In this document: piece by piece, positions 29,101 through 36,918 of the stretch
Numbering within the stretch: position 1 is the stretch's first letter
Layout: every line of letters begins with the position of its first letter
Source: Enterobacteriaceae bacterium 89
GTDB taxonomy: Bacteria; Pseudomonadota; Gammaproteobacteria; Enterobacterales; Enterobacteriaceae
Direction of reading: 5' to 3'
Assembly: GCA_014156375.1 (NCBI GenBank)
Contig: RQJH01000003.1
Coordinates: 1,364,001 to 1,428,000 of the forward strand
Length of the DNA: 64,000 nucleotides
Notes under the pieces: model-generated
Told to the model about the DNA's origin: nothing
The model's input: only the letters and a program-made list of their open reading frames with translations
Database searches by the model: none
Made by a program: the position numbers and the translations under genes

Positions 29101-29721
29101 CCGGACGTTTATATCACCGAGCGTATTGGTTCCCGCATCCTGAAAGTCGGCGGAATTATAAACGTTAATTTGCTCAACGCTGCCGTCTGTCCCTGGAATA
29201 ATCAGATCCATGCCTTTATCGGCATTGGGTTCGTTATACCCGGAAGAAACAACATACTGGTCGATGTTTTCCAGCGTTATTTCATTACCCTGAGCATCAG
29301 TAATAGATTTTATCGCACCGGAAGCCAGTAGCTCTTTTAACGTCTTGTTTTCTGAGGTGCCGTTGGTCCCCATTTCTATATTGGGGATCGGCCCGGTGAT
29401 GGTGAGTTTTGTCCCGCTTTCAAAAAGTTTATGCCCCTCATCGGGCTTAGTCACTGCGGTATCACTGAGCGTGGCAAAGAAGCCAAAATCATCATAAGTG
29501 CCGTCTTTTCCCGGAGCCGGCTGATAGCTGCCTACATCGTTCCAGTTGAGGGTTTCATCGGCCAGCGCCGTGGCCGACAGCAGCAACGTTGAGAGTGCTG
29601 TTGCCGCCGCAGTGCGTAATGCCCGACGGACGCGGCCTTTTTTGCGACTGCGCGTTGTTTCTGCTGCCACCACCCATAATCCTAATGCTGAACTCCAGAC
29701 TACCCGATAAATCTTGTTCAT
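20116..29721 (-). CDS. Giant type Va autotransporter adhesin-like protein (3201 residues)
   Basis: The start at 29721 gives M-N-K-I-Y-R-V-V-W-S, the extended signal peptide region of large autotransporters; a hydrophobic core and A-L-A cleavage site follow near residue 54. The passenger, to about residue 2900, is full of beta-helix repeats rich in Asn, Gly and Thr (N-N-G-T-I-N-V-G type), then passenger-associated transport repeats such as G-D-N-T-Y-T-G. Two long modules, at about residues 1600-1940 and 2250-2550, are diverged copies of each other. The last 280 residues form the outer-membrane beta-barrel, starting near W-A-R-Y-L-G-D and ending in Phe. The likely role is surface adhesion, aggregation or biofilm formation. 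It is a single gene with its own terminator. The passenger has no recognised protease motif. Confidence 0.92.
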   Translation of the reverse strand: MNKIYRVVWSSALGLWVVAAETTRSRKKGRVRRALRTAAATALSTLLLSATALADETLNWNDVGSYQPAPGKDGTYDDFGFFATLSDTAVTKPDEGHKLFESGTKLTITGPIPNIEMGTNGTSENKTLKELLASGAIKSITDAQGNEITLENIDQYVVSSGYNEPNADKGMDLIIPGTDGSVEQINVYNSADFQDAGTNTLGDINVRVYDFDSIYQYNHFGISRITPEGGDVTVDIGADTNGSTAIADVQNTLRLFTKNTELTVAEGGSGNASQTHWQSDNYIQFGGAITLPTETTSGKGSLDSWNKTIEIPTFSLHADGQVHAGSNKSFTINSLQDIAEVNDFLTKSDNGQPTQLQLWLLGEVTVENTEIKDATAVQNAYQAIIKQLLDARQSQDVNWTYNLWADDQTHSGNATQGAGNISVIYATGQDALGEITKDGSLAVSGSHLGVMHAEQGAEIVNNGALNTWNDTGYRADGMYASDATAVNNGTLNAGLFIEKDGSRVSHIDVSNIDLSNLGSVGIYSTTTGSNASSVTNIGALNVALADNGNLLAEGIHAEGNTSALNTGAINVVNNPRNAMGTATAYGVNVLGNSTFTNADTASIKLGVQMDSASSVTDEAVMAGGSTPSAAVRSQSTGDVINEGMILLGKYVRNAVGMLSEDALGKVINNGRIDVLGTTLPGSSNMAGNFGLYAHDASGVTNNGTINVGGAGNNGLRVYADNADAHADSTATGAITVIKNTDGSDDLKYRNYAAYIASRDDAHQATSTIDSAITLNAQGAIGVHVRNNAVADLGKNTTVSFNNSDQIGYYAYGDKALINLENLTLNDNQQTHTTLFLLDHGASFDGDNIGYDLTLTGDNSVGVLANGAGTRVSTGKAKIHVNNENGVGVEVTGGASGQIADGAIVLEHDNTTAVVVDGKGHGLDGTDVENSSVTSVTSDANIATLDSQSGVTGYYVSNQGVLTLSGASGLDIRGQNNIGVHLDKDGTLDNQSSSALTVSGNGRESGNIGVLVDGENAKVKQLGTVTANGGEAAVKLQNGATLNIAGSDNHISAADGADAILLADGAKQLTAANTQIDVTGSGAGIQNDANNSNIQLNNVTINAGDGPAIRTSVTLSAGGANNVLNVTGNDASGNGAGFAFENKDSSDLIQGKDLTIDGSYVINVGNAAGDATGSGIRARTTGNVSTSTTINIKDRTGGSALLAENAKTVTQSGDITTASDSAAAINAKAANSFSNSGAVISTSASSTSALVDLSGQDADTGSSKTVNNSGTLQTTSQNSVVLDVSSDTNNTITNRGTLSAANGGTALLSGAGSDAIFFVAGNVTGNVFAGDGNDKLQISGGSVSSRIDMGNGSDSFDWSAGTLAGSVDFRGAQGNDQASIGDVDLSQVSHVLTESNSGNTLTLTNTHGAAAKIGSLSGDDLSKGTNIGSGWNSLTVTGGAADVRVVDNLAGTSALSVTDGATLRSGDNSVTSGTHTISNLDVKTAGSGSKLVLDGDNNTEYTGVISGDGQLERAGSATTVLLGDNTYTGQTTIDSGAAVQVGNGGTRGALSEATRILDNGLFTINLSKVLNLGGAISGIGSFHQDGSGLTRLSGDNAYTGETRVNQGSLLVNGNQSAATGDVTVANNTLLGGFGTLGGNVIMGDNATLQPGDSGTGTLRISNGKSLTLGKNTLSDFEFGEAYKPGGNLNDLVDVAGDLTLGGKLDVSTSSGGSFGPGVYRIYNYGGSLHNDGGLTLGSLPAGTPDDHYYIQTVIDHEVNLVNDSGLALTFWDGDENTATRSHGATGIEGNDRVDGGNGVWAARGDRGDNNWTTASGKGNAPWAQYAYAIFQSAPGTVNVTANAGDVHFAGGQFASDGYVVTGDALHAVDTLSAAQTDSSVPADTPLQKGDLWLNVGDGTAESASMKATIESDIVQTNASDNLALVKGNAGVLILKGNNDYQGGTRIEGGTLQVQGNQNLGAAGTAIAINNNSTLQNGADWDTTREIILGDAGGQLDLNSHTLTDNGLISGNGKLTVRSSSADADSLLTHNGSNTYQGGTAISGTDHRSNVVVDAQSSAALGAGSSDVNLTHGATLNLNNDSSALAHHFTVDDSLLALNYNSEAADSLIDISNNGLAQLNGNAQGDNVQINVGTTAGLAVNNNADAGQAQIVNQGTVSFNNKAQGRKATVDNRSGGVVSVAGAEEETAIGSLFGAGNVDLGAKTLREGALNRDDAISGIISGADGSLVKEGSGTLTLTGDNTYTGTTHVEQGVLLVNGDQHAATGDVTVDANTTLGGNGIIGGAVTIADNGHIAAGADLSSVGKLTTGSLTLNQDSQLDYQLGEAYIVGGKLNDLIDVNGDLNLDGKLNITETSGGNFGVGVYRLINYTGSLQNNVLDIANAPEAADSLYVQTSVNHQVNLVNRAGLQLRFWDGAGGQDGVLKNNNVIDGGDGVWQSGAGNDNWTTDGTNPSGALNAPFDDDAFAVFEGAKGTVTVDKSLGDVWISGAQFATDGYVVQGDALNTHTADTVLRVGDGTVDGIDITATLNNVLQGTGGINKTDIGTLVLNGNNTYSGGTTVSGGVLSVSADNNLGIHDTSLTLNGGTLRYGQGFDTDRQVVIGENGGGIDTNGNQATLSTALIGNGKLSKLGKGVLTLTADSQATGGTVINGGVLQLGNGGTTGAVIGNIEDNTALAVNRSNTLTLNGNISGAGELQQIGSGTTVLTGDNSYSGMTRITNGVLRAGGTQTLSENSVHTVNQGTLLDNQGYNQQIAGLNNAGTVNLTSNRIGSALVVKGDYSGANGTINLAAQQKGGEGNADKLVIDGGTASGKTTLNIDISRLGAPTHGDGIEVVEARNGATTTAQSTRDAFSLGADHLEAGAFEYHLFAGDLKAKGENWYLRTDYRAEVPLFNGIAQAVRTGDLAVLSNLHKRMGDENTFSKGNDDDKRAWARYLGDSGRTRLNDAAHTSLNTHMNGVQVGSDIWTNRQWKTGLYASLLDSRTSVEGQASGRYGYAGEIKDHALYLGGYATWTADNGFWVDNVLQYGRHDLRVKTSGNTYEPNGNSLAASVEIGKPYNLGDSNWQLEPQAQLIWQHSSFDDINVKGDTRTRASIDAGDSVTGRIGTRLVGHYQTREGEVTPYVRVNLWQGMGGSDNTRFSNAAASTHLSAGQRYSSSEAAAGATWSVKPNFQFYGEVGREWSNKGQQSEVSKDVTGSIGFKGTF

Positions 29722-30091
29722 AGCGGCTGACCTTTTCCTGCCGGTGAATAACACGCTGTGGACATCACCGGGCAGTTAAAATAAAAGAAAAATCTTTCCC
29801 GCTGCAGACCGGACAGATCTTCAGTGAGAGATGTGGTTGTGTGAGGGTGTTGTGGCGGTTTCTTGTGAAGCTTTATTGTTTTTTATTTTATCAAAATTTT
29901 TTGATAAGCATCAGCAAAGGTCAGCGGGCAGGGTTTAACTAAGAAAAGTCCTAATTACAATGTGAATGATTTAACCTGAATGGAACATTTATTATCAATT
30001 GCATCACAGTGGGCTACACCGTAATAAGACTATTAGCCGGTATATATTACCTGGGGCAAAATCATCACGCTTTGGAAGTATTATAAATAAA
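29722..30091. other. AT-rich promoter region of the autotransporter gene
   Basis: About 370 bases with no gene. The A+T-rich central part (29870-30060) probably holds the autotransporter promoter and H-NS-type binding sequence. No specific operator is recognised. The gene reads leftwards from here, while ypfH ends into it from the right. Confidence 0.5.
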
Positions 30092-30116
30092 AAAGCCCCT
30101 GATATTCAGGGGCTAT
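30091..30116 (-). terminator. Intrinsic terminator of ypfH
   Basis: AGCCCCTGA and TCAGGGGCT (30094-30114) pair around a TAT loop and are followed on the minus strand by a T run. It closes the leftward ypfJ-tmcA-ypfH group. Confidence 0.85.
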
Positions 30117-30138
30117 TACAGGTAAAATGATTAATTAT

Positions 30139-30834
30139 TCAAATAAACTCGATAATATCATCATCCTGCGGTTTGCTGCCGCTCAGGGCTTCATCGAAAT
30201 AATGCTTCGGCACGGTGAAACGCAGATGATCGAGAGCAAACTGCATACTGCGATCGTCAATGGCATGGCCGAGATCGTCAACAATATCCAGCGTCACGTC
30301 ACCGCCGTGCTGCATCAGCGCTTCCTGTGCCGCCACCGCGTGGGCCAGATCGATTACTCTGTCTTCCCCACCGTGAATCAAATGTACCGTTGTTGCGGTG
30401 CTGGCTTTTTCCGGCAGCGTGGCGAAACGTCCGTTAAACGCAATAATCCGTGATGCCAGGCCTGGAGCCGCTTTGGTGCTCTCAAGGGCCATGATGGTGC
30501 CCTGAGAAAAACCAATCAGCGCCGTGGCCTGTGGGCCAACGCCGCTTTCTTTCTGCCAGTAGCGCACGGTTTCCACAAACGTCGGCATAATGGCATCGAC
30601 ACGCTGCTGGCGGTTTTCTTCGGTCACGCCCTGCACCGAGAACCACTGGCGGCCGTTCGGTCCGCAGGCTTCAGGCCCACCGATGCTGACAATTAGAGCA
30701 TCAGGGAACAGCGGTGCAAACCAGCTGCCGATTTGCCCCATCGCCACCGGATTATCGCCAACGCCATGAAACAGCAGTACCAGCTGTTTTGCCGGGGTGG
30801 ATGGACTCTGGACAACAAAATGGTCATGTTTCAT
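30139..30834 (-). CDS. ypfH: YpfH alpha/beta-hydrolase (esterase)
   Basis: This 231-residue protein matches E. coli YpfH, a cytoplasmic esterase of the phospholipase/carboxylesterase group. The nucleophile elbow G-F-S-Q-G is present. A Gly-rich oxyanion segment (L-L-F-H-G-V-G-D-N) lies near the N terminus, and an Asp (G-E-D-R-V-I-D) and a terminal His (L-G-H-A-I-D) complete the triad. The ATG at 30834 follows AAGGAGAAA. It lies downstream of tmcA on the same strand, as in E. coli. It marks the boundary between conserved core and the accessory block to its left. Confidence 0.92.
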   Translation of the reverse strand: MKHDHFVVQSPSTPAKQLVLLFHGVGDNPVAMGQIGSWFAPLFPDALIVSIGGPEACGPNGRQWFSVQGVTEENRQQRVDAIMPTFVETVRYWQKESGVGPQATALIGFSQGTIMALESTKAAPGLASRIIAFNGRFATLPEKASTATTVHLIHGGEDRVIDLAHAVAAQEALMQHGGDVTLDIVDDLGHAIDDRSMQFALDHLRFTVPKHYFDEALSGSKPQDDDIIEFI

Positions 30835-30944
30835 GGCTTTCTCCTTAATCTGTTGCAAGGAAGTCTACGCCGCTCAGCGGTAATGACCATGACATTTAAC
30901 TGAATGAGTTAGTTAAAAAAATTGCGGCATTTTCTGTGACTGAA

Positions 30945-31020
30945 TGCCCGGTGGCGCTACGCTTACCGGACCTACGACAGATCGGTTTTGTAGGCCTGAT
31001 AAGCGAAGCGCATCGGGCAA
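30945..31020. repeat. REP/BIME repeat between tmcA and ypfH
   Basis: GCCCGGTGGCGCTACGCTTA and TGATAAGCGAAGCGCATCGG are the arms of an enterobacterial BIME. It directly follows the tmcA stop and may stabilise or end the tmcA message. Confidence 0.75.
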
Positions 31021-33021
31021 CTAGGCCAGAGCCCTGACCTGCTCCATAAGCTGTGATGCTCGAACTGGATCGAGAACCTCCAGCGCAGCAGCCGTTTCGC
31101 GCCGTTGTTCCACCAGCAGGGCTTTGCGCCCGCTAAGTTGAAGAATCTGACAAAGTTCGGCTTCAGGCGTTTGCAGTAGCCCACCCCTTAGCGCAGGCAG
31201 CGGCAAATCAACGGCGAGTAGCAGGCGGTTCAGGCTGCCCAGCGCTGCCATCAGCGGACGATGGGCGAAGGCAAATCCGGCAAGTTCCGACCAGTCATCC
31301 TTTGTAAGGATAGTCTCTGGCGGCCGTTCTGCCCTCAAGACTACGTCGCGCCACTCGTTCAGCCACACGGCATCACGCGCCAGGCGGGCCTGTTCCCGTT
31401 CAGCCAGCTGTTCTCCTGCTTCGGTCAGCGGATAAACTGCCATCGCGTTGTAGCAGCCGCTGCTGGCTTCCCGATGCGTCCCCAGACGCACCAGCCGGAA
31501 CCCGGCGCGCTGCCAGAAGCGCCAAAGCTCATCGGTATAGCCAAAACTAACCGACAAATAATCACAGTCGCGGGTTTGCGCCACCAGGTTCGCCAGCATT
31601 TTCAGCCCCGTTCCCTGACGCTGCTTTTGCGGATGAATGGCGATTCGGCTGACTCGCCTGCTGCGCAATACGGCTGCCTGTGGGCTACCGCCATGCGCCG
31701 CCAATGACTGTGCCACCAGATTGCCACGCGGGCGACGAAATCCGGCCCACACGGCCCTGCTGAGTTCCGGACTGAGGCCGCCTTCATCCACCAGCCACAG
31801 CGCTCCGGCCAGCAATCCGTCGTAATGAGCCGCGACAAAGTGCTGCCCCGGTGCGTCCATCATCCTTCGCAGATCCAGCGGTGAGGTCCGGTAATGAGCG
31901 GCAGAAAGCAGGCGGTACATCGCTTCGGGCAGAGCGGGCTGAGTCAGCCAGGCGCTTTGCTCAACGGACTGGAAGTGCAGTTCATCGCTGGCGGGCAATT
32001 CGGGAAGCGCATCATCAAACAGCAGCGCCTGAGCAACAAACTGCTCCAGCGGGCAACCGGCTGCCCAGCGCACCGGCTGATCCAGGGTGAAGGCTTGCAG
32101 ATGGGGAAAGCGGGCGCAGAATTTCAGCAAAAAACCGCGACCAGTGCCTTCATATCCCTGCACTGTTGTCGTCAACAACACACGTGGAAAGCGGCTCACC
32201 AGTTTTTCCTGCAGCGGGCCGGGAATGGCGGCCGCTTCATCGACAATCAGCCAGTCTGCCTGTTCGGATGATGCCAGCAGCGCATCAGGAGCCATAAACT
32301 GAAAGCGCTCTCCGGCGAACCGGGCAAGCACATCCGTCGCCGCTTTCGCCGGAGCGGTGACTATCGGGCGTCCCTTAAGCGTCCGCAGATGGATCCCGGC
32401 CAGCGCCGATTTGCCCCGTCCGCGTTCAGCGGTCACCACCGCCACGCCCGGAGGCATCACGGCAAGGCTCGCGAGGATTTCAGCCTGCCCGGCTAGCGGT
32501 GCGCCATTGGCCTGATGCCAGTGCGGGCGCGAAATGTCATTCGGATAGCGGATTTGCGTTTGCTGCCAGACCAGCGCATCGCGGTCGGCGGAGAGAGTCC
32601 GACAAAAATGTTGGACGAAATGAGGGGTGGCAATCGGCTGCGGGCTGTCGCTCCAGCGCACAGAATCGGCATCAGCCTGCTGCGGCCAGCTTGCAAGATC
32701 TGGCGTGAGCAGGACCAGCCAGCTTCCCGCCTTCAGAGTTCCGGCAAGGGCCGCAAAAGCGGCGACGTCGAATCCCTCGCGGGCATCAAAAAAGGCGTGT
32801 TCGAATTCCCGCCCCAGCAGTGTTTTTAGCGCGCCGGGAGCGCAACAGGGCTCAGGTAAAAGCTGTGGGCTGACCCACAGCCCGTCGCCGCCAAGTTGTT
32901 CACGCAGTTGCCCTGCCTGTTGAAGCGTCCAGTCGGGCTCACCGCTCAGTACCAGCAGGCGGCGAATGCCCTGCTCTTTCATCTGTGCCGTTAAAGCGGC
33001 AAAGCTTTCCCTGTCAAACAT
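31021..33021 (-). CDS. tmcA: tRNA(Met) cytidine acetyltransferase TmcA
   Basis: This 666-residue enzyme makes N4-acetylcytidine at the wobble position of elongator tRNA-Met, using acetyl-CoA and ATP. The N-terminal part contains the helicase-like ATPase with a Walker A segment (R-G-R-G-K-S-A-L-A-G) and a D-E-A-A-A-I Walker B. A GNAT acetyltransferase domain follows (R-R-V-S-R-I-A-I-H-P, then G-T-G). The start at 33021 matches the E. coli N terminus better than an upstream ATG at 33057, which lies inside ypfJ. ypfJ ends eight bases upstream, so the two are probably co-transcribed. Confidence 0.94.
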   Translation of the reverse strand: MFDRESFAALTAQMKEQGIRRLLVLSGEPDWTLQQAGQLREQLGGDGLWVSPQLLPEPCCAPGALKTLLGREFEHAFFDAREGFDVAAFAALAGTLKAGSWLVLLTPDLASWPQQADADSVRWSDSPQPIATPHFVQHFCRTLSADRDALVWQQTQIRYPNDISRPHWHQANGAPLAGQAEILASLAVMPPGVAVVTAERGRGKSALAGIHLRTLKGRPIVTAPAKAATDVLARFAGERFQFMAPDALLASSEQADWLIVDEAAAIPGPLQEKLVSRFPRVLLTTTVQGYEGTGRGFLLKFCARFPHLQAFTLDQPVRWAAGCPLEQFVAQALLFDDALPELPASDELHFQSVEQSAWLTQPALPEAMYRLLSAAHYRTSPLDLRRMMDAPGQHFVAAHYDGLLAGALWLVDEGGLSPELSRAVWAGFRRPRGNLVAQSLAAHGGSPQAAVLRSRRVSRIAIHPQKQRQGTGLKMLANLVAQTRDCDYLSVSFGYTDELWRFWQRAGFRLVRLGTHREASSGCYNAMAVYPLTEAGEQLAEREQARLARDAVWLNEWRDVVLRAERPPETILTKDDWSELAGFAFAHRPLMAALGSLNRLLLAVDLPLPALRGGLLQTPEAELCQILQLSGRKALLVEQRRETAAALEVLDPVRASQLMEQVRALA

Positions 33022-33029
33022 GAATGACG

Positions 33030-33908
33030 TTACAGCTGTTTGCCGAAGGTGTTGCACTGCGCCGGGTCACCGCTGTCGAAACCGCGTTTGAACCAGGTGT
33101 AACGTTGCTGCGACGTACCGTGAGTGAAGCTGTCCGGCACTACGCGCCCCTGGCTCTGCTGCTGTAAGCGGTCGTCACCGATGGCTTCTGCGGCGTTTAG
33201 CGCTTCCTGCACGTCACCGGCTTCCAGCACGCCCTGCTGCTGCATGCTGTGGCCCCAGACGCCAGCGAAGCAGTCGGCCTGAAGCTCCATTTTCACCGAC
33301 AGCTGGTTCACCACCGTTTGCGAAGCATTCTGCTGCATCTGGCGCACTTTCGGCTCGATGCCCAGCAGTTTCTGTACGTGGTGACCCACTTCATGAGCAA
33401 TCACGTAGCCCTGAGCGAAATCGCCGTCGGCGCCCAGTTTGTTTTTCATGTCATCGTAGAAAGAGAGATCGATATACACGGTACTGTCCGCCGGGCAGTA
33501 GAACGGCCCCATCACCGACTGTCCGGTACCGCAGCCGGTACGGGTCGCACCGCGATACATCACCAGCTTCGGCTGCTGATACTGGCGGCCCATCTTCTGG
33601 AAGATTTGTCCCCAGGTATCTTCGGTGGTCGCCAGAATAACCGAGGTAAATTTCGCAGCTTCGTCATCGTTCGGGCTGATAGAGCGCTGTGCTGACTGCT
33701 GCTGCACCATCGGCTGACCGGTTAACATGCCGGTAAGATCAACGCCGTAATAGCCAGCCACCACCACGACAATCAGCAAAATGATGCCGCCTTTGCCGCG
33801 TGGCAGACGGATGTTGCGCCCGCCGCCCATCATTGGCGGCATGCCGCCGCCGCTATCATTTCGTCTGTCTTCGACGTTGTCGCTTTCGCGACGACCTTGC
33901 CAACGCAT
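33030..33908 (-). CDS. ypfJ: YpfJ, predicted neutral zinc metallopeptidase
   Basis: This 292-residue protein has one N-terminal transmembrane segment after a Gly-rich cytoplasmic stretch ([11 protein letters not shown]), and a C-terminal domain with the zinc motif H-E-V-G-H-H. It belongs to the DUF/KPN_02809 neutral metallopeptidase family. Substrate and role are unknown. Length is close to E. coli YpfJ. It precedes tmcA on the minus strand, as in E. coli. Confidence 0.93.
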   Translation of the reverse strand: MRWQGRRESDNVEDRRNDSGGGMPPMMGGGRNIRLPRGKGGIILLIVVVVAGYYGVDLTGMLTGQPMVQQQSAQRSISPNDDEAAKFTSVILATTEDTWGQIFQKMGRQYQQPKLVMYRGATRTGCGTGQSVMGPFYCPADSTVYIDLSFYDDMKNKLGADGDFAQGYVIAHEVGHHVQKLLGIEPKVRQMQQNASQTVVNQLSVKMELQADCFAGVWGHSMQQQGVLEAGDVQEALNAAEAIGDDRLQQQSQGRVVPDSFTHGTSQQRYTWFKRGFDSGDPAQCNTFGKQL

Positions 33909-33993
33909 AACAACCTCTGACTTTCTTAGTATTGATAGAGAGATCGTAGGCGCTTAAGCGGTGGATTACCATAGTTAGCAAGGCAGAAAACAA

Positions 33994-34018
33994 AAGAGGA
34001 TGCATAGCATCCTCTAAT
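33994..34018 (-). terminator. Intrinsic terminator of purC
   Basis: GAGGATGC (33996-34003) and GCATCCTC (34007-34014) pair around ATA; on the minus strand the stem is followed by TTTTG. It lies between the purC stop and ypfJ. Confidence 0.75.
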
Positions 34019-34035
34019 TTTATAAGGGGTTAACC

Positions 34036-34749
34036 TTAATCGAGCTGCACGCCCAGGCGACGGGCCACTTCTTCATAGGCTTCAATCAGGCCACCCAGGC
34101 TCTGGCGGAAGCGGTCTTTGTCCATCTTATCCATGGTCTGCTTGTCCCACAGACGGCTGCCGTCAGGCGAGAATTCATCGCCCAGCACCACCTGGCCTTT
34201 GAACAGACCAAATTCCAGCTTGAAGTCGACCAGGATCAGGCCCGCGTCGTCGAACAGCTTTTTCAGGACGTCGTTGGCTTTGTAGGTCAGCTCGCGCATG
34301 GTCGCCAGATTTTCTTTGCTCACCCAGCCAAAGGTTTCGCAGTAGGATTCGTTGACCATCGGATCGTGCATCGCATCGTTTTTCAGGAACAGGTCAAACA
34401 GCGGCGGATTCAGTTCGATACCTTCTTCAATGCCGAGACGCTTCACCAGAGAGCCCGCCGCACGGTTACGCACCACGCACTCGACCGGCACCATATCCAG
34501 CTTCTTCACCAGGCATTCGGTATCGGACAGCAGCTGCTCCATCTGAGTCGGGATACCCGCTTCAGCCAGTTTGCTCATGATAAAGTGGTTGAACTTGTTG
34601 TTGACCATCCCTTTGCGATCGAACTGCTCAATACGCGCTCCATCACCTGCTGATGTATCGTTACGGAATTCGAGCACCAACAGATCCGGGTTTTCCGTGC
34701 TGTAAACGGTTTTCGCTTTGCCACGATACAACTCAGCTTGCTTTTGCAT
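34036..34749 (-). CDS. purC: SAICAR synthetase PurC
   Basis: This 237-residue enzyme condenses CAIR with aspartate using ATP in purine biosynthesis. It is almost identical to E. coli Pur[15 protein letters not shown] at the start, the [11 protein letters not shown] signature and [12 protein letters not shown] PurR box lies 53 bases upstream of the start. As in E. coli it follows bamC and dapA on the same strand, but with its own terminator and promoter. Confidence 0.97.
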   Translation of the reverse strand: MQKQAELYRGKAKTVYSTENPDLLVLEFRNDTSAGDGARIEQFDRKGMVNNKFNHFIMSKLAEAGIPTQMEQLLSDTECLVKKLDMVPVECVVRNRAAGSLVKRLGIEEGIELNPPLFDLFLKNDAMHDPMVNESYCETFGWVSKENLATMRELTYKANDVLKKLFDDAGLILVDFKLEFGLFKGQVVLGDEFSPDGSRLWDKQTMDKMDKDRFRQSLGGLIEAYEEVARRLGVQLD

Positions 34750-34801
34750 CTTTCAATACTCCGGGTAGGAAAATTAACAGTAAATTCGGGCTTTTCTGCC
34801 G

Positions 34802-34817
34802 ACGCACACGTTTGCGT
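34802..34817 (-). promoter_or_regulatory. PurR box upstream of purC
   Basis: ACGCACACGTTTGCGT differs from the consensus ACGCAAACGTTTGCGT at one base and sits where PurR represses purC in E. coli. Confidence 0.85.
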
Positions 34818-34829
34818 ATCATATCAGAA

Positions 34830-34856
34830 AAAAGGGCCAGAATACTCTGGCCCTGA
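34830..34856 (-). terminator. Intrinsic terminator of bamC
   Basis: GGGCCAG (34834-34840) and CTGGCCC (34847-34853) pair around a six-base loop, followed on the minus strand by a T run, just after the bamC stop. Confidence 0.8.
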
Positions 34857-34862
34857 TATTTC

Positions 34863-35870
34863 TTACTTAAATGCTTTCTCGAAGGCGGAAACTAACGAGT
34901 CGTTCTGCGCCTGGGTCAGCGTGTGACCTTTCGGATCGGTGAACTGCAAGCTGGTGCGGTTATCGAGATCGCCGACCTGCAGCTTGTAGTCGCCGGAGGT
35001 GAGGCTGGAATCGACATCGTCCTGCGGCTTGTAGCTCAGCGTCATGCTGCCCTGCGAACGGGTGCTGTCGGTCACTTTCATGCCCAGTTTGCCCATCGCG
35101 GCTGGCAGGCGCTGCCACACCTGGTTGAACGGACCACGAACCACCAGCATTGGCAGACCGGTATCATCGGCGGCGCTCTGCACGTCAAACGTTGCGCCAT
35201 CACGGCTTTGCGCGGCGTTCTGTGCAGTGGTCGCGTTTTTATCCAGACCCGCAGAGATCACGTTGAGCAGTTCTGCGCTGTAGCGCTGCAGGGAGGCGGC
35301 ATCAGCCACTGGCTTACCGGCCTGTTCCAGATTCAGCAGTTTCACCACCACAGCCTGCTGGTAGCCCTGCGGCTTCACGGAGACCTGATAGCGGCCACGG
35401 TACTGCTGATCTTCATCCAGACGGTTCCACTGGATCCAGTCGGTCGTCAGGCTCTGTGCAGCATCGTCACGCTTGTCGATGGTGTAGTTCTTTTCCTGAA
35501 CAATGCTCACTACCTGCGGCCACAGGTTTCCGCTACGACCGCTTTCCACCAGCAGCGAAGCGGTATCGCCTGCGAACTGGGTACGAGCACCGGACACCAG
35601 CGCCAGCGGCTGCGCAGGCGGACGAATGTCCAGCGCTTTACCGGTCGCACCGTCGCCTCTGGCAACAGGAATGTTGTAGTCGCCATTTTGAATCGGCAGG
35701 ATCATCCCGGCCGGGGCGTGCAGTTCAGACAGCGGGGTCGCCTCCAGATAGGATTCATCTCCGCTGACCTGGCGCTTATAGCGCGAATCGGAACTACAGG
35801 CCGCGAGGAGCATAATAAGTGAAACTCCCGCAACCTTTGCCAGCTGCGACTTCTGTACTGAGTAAGCCAT
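34863..35870 (-). CDS. bamC: Outer-membrane assembly lipoprotein BamC
   Basis: This 335-residue lipoprotein component of the BAM complex has a signal with lipobox L-A-A-C (lipidated Cys25). An unstructured N-terminal segment that contacts BamD follows, then two helix-grip domains. It is close to E. coli BamC but has a shorter linker in the second domain (around S-L-T-S-G-D-Y-K), where about nine residues are missing. The start is the ATG at 35870, not the preceding TTG. It is 16 bases downstream of dapA on the same strand, and the two form the usual dapA-bamC operon. Confidence 0.95.
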   Translation of the reverse strand: MAYSVQKSQLAKVAGVSLIMLLAACSSDSRYKRQVSGDESYLEATPLSELHAPAGMILPIQNGDYNIPVARGDGATGKALDIRPPAQPLALVSGARTQFAGDTASLLVESGRSGNLWPQVVSIVQEKNYTIDKRDDAAQSLTTDWIQWNRLDEDQQYRGRYQVSVKPQGYQQAVVVKLLNLEQAGKPVADAASLQRYSAELLNVISAGLDKNATTAQNAAQSRDGATFDVQSAADDTGLPMLVVRGPFNQVWQRLPAAMGKLGMKVTDSTRSQGSMTLSYKPQDDVDSSLTSGDYKLQVGDLDNRTSLQFTDPKGHTLTQAQNDSLVSAFEKAFK

Positions 35871-35886
35871 CAAATCTCCCTAAACT

Positions 35887-36765
35887 TTACAGCAAACCAG
35901 CATGCTTAAGCGCGGTAGCCACCACGTCACGGCCATTGGCAGTGATCGGGGTCATCGGCAGGCGCAGCGTGTCGGTCGCTACAAGTCCCAATTCCTTACA
36001 GGCCCATTTGACCGGGATAGGATTGGGTTCGACAAATAATTTATAGTGCAGCGGCATCAGACGCTGGTTAATCGCACGAGCTTCAGCGTAGCGCCCTTCA
36101 GCGGCCAGTTTACACATTTCTGCCATATCGCGCGCGGCAACGTTGCTGGTCACGGAAATCACCCCGTGGCCGCCGAGCTGCATGAAATCGAGCGCAGTCG
36201 CGTCATCGCCGCTCAGCAGGATAAAGTCGTCTGAAACCAGCTCTTTGATCTGGTGAACTCGACTTAAGTTCCCGGTCGCTTCTTTAATCGCGATAATATT
36301 TTTAATTTCGGCCAGGCGACCCACGGTTTCCGGCAGCATATCGCAGCCGGTACGGGACGGCACATTATACAGAATCTGTGGCAGATCAGTATGTTCAGCG
36401 ATGGCTTTGAAGTGCTGGAACAGCCCTTCCTGGGTCGGACGGTTGTAGTACGGGGTCACCGTCAGACAGCCGACGATGCCGCAGTTATTGAAGCGCTGGG
36501 TCAGACTGATGGCTTCGCTGGTCGCGTTTGCTCCGGTTCCTGCAATGACAGGAATGCGACCATCGGCCAGATCGACGGTCATCATCACCACATCGCCATG
36601 CTCATCGTGGCTCAGGGTGGCTGATTCGCCGGTCGTCCCTACTGAAACGATCGCCGAGGTTCCATTGGCGACATGATAATCAATCAGTGTTTTCAGGCTG
36701 GAGCGATCAACCTGACCTTTTTCATCCATCGGTGTAACAAGCGCTACAATACTTCCCGTGAACAT
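35887..36765 (-). CDS. dapA: 4-hydroxy-tetrahydrodipicolinate synthase DapA
   Basis: This 292-residue enzyme is the first committed step of lysine and diaminopimelate synthesis, condensing pyruvate with aspartate semialdehyde. The Schiff-base Lys lies in I-I-A-I-K-E-A-T-G, and the catalytic Tyr in L-Y-N-V-P-S-R-T-G. Length and sequence match E. coli DapA. It is divergent from gcvR, with about 150 bp of promoter region between them. Confidence 0.97.
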   Translation of the reverse strand: MFTGSIVALVTPMDEKGQVDRSSLKTLIDYHVANGTSAIVSVGTTGESATLSHDEHGDVVMMTVDLADGRIPVIAGTGANATSEAISLTQRFNNCGIVGCLTVTPYYNRPTQEGLFQHFKAIAEHTDLPQILYNVPSRTGCDMLPETVGRLAEIKNIIAIKEATGNLSRVHQIKELVSDDFILLSGDDATALDFMQLGGHGVISVTSNVAARDMAEMCKLAAEGRYAEARAINQRLMPLHYKLFVEPNPIPVKWACKELGLVATDTLRLPMTPITANGRDVVATALKHAGLL

Positions 36766-36918
36766 GGGCCATCCTCAGTGCAGACGTGGGACAAGAGTCT
36801 CAATGGTACGTTTGGTCCCATTATAAAAGCAAGAGACCGGAGCCACTCAGGATGTTGTATGCCGGTTTTTTTTATGCTTTCCTAGTCACAACTCCCCCTT
36901 TTCAAAGGAAGAACAGGT

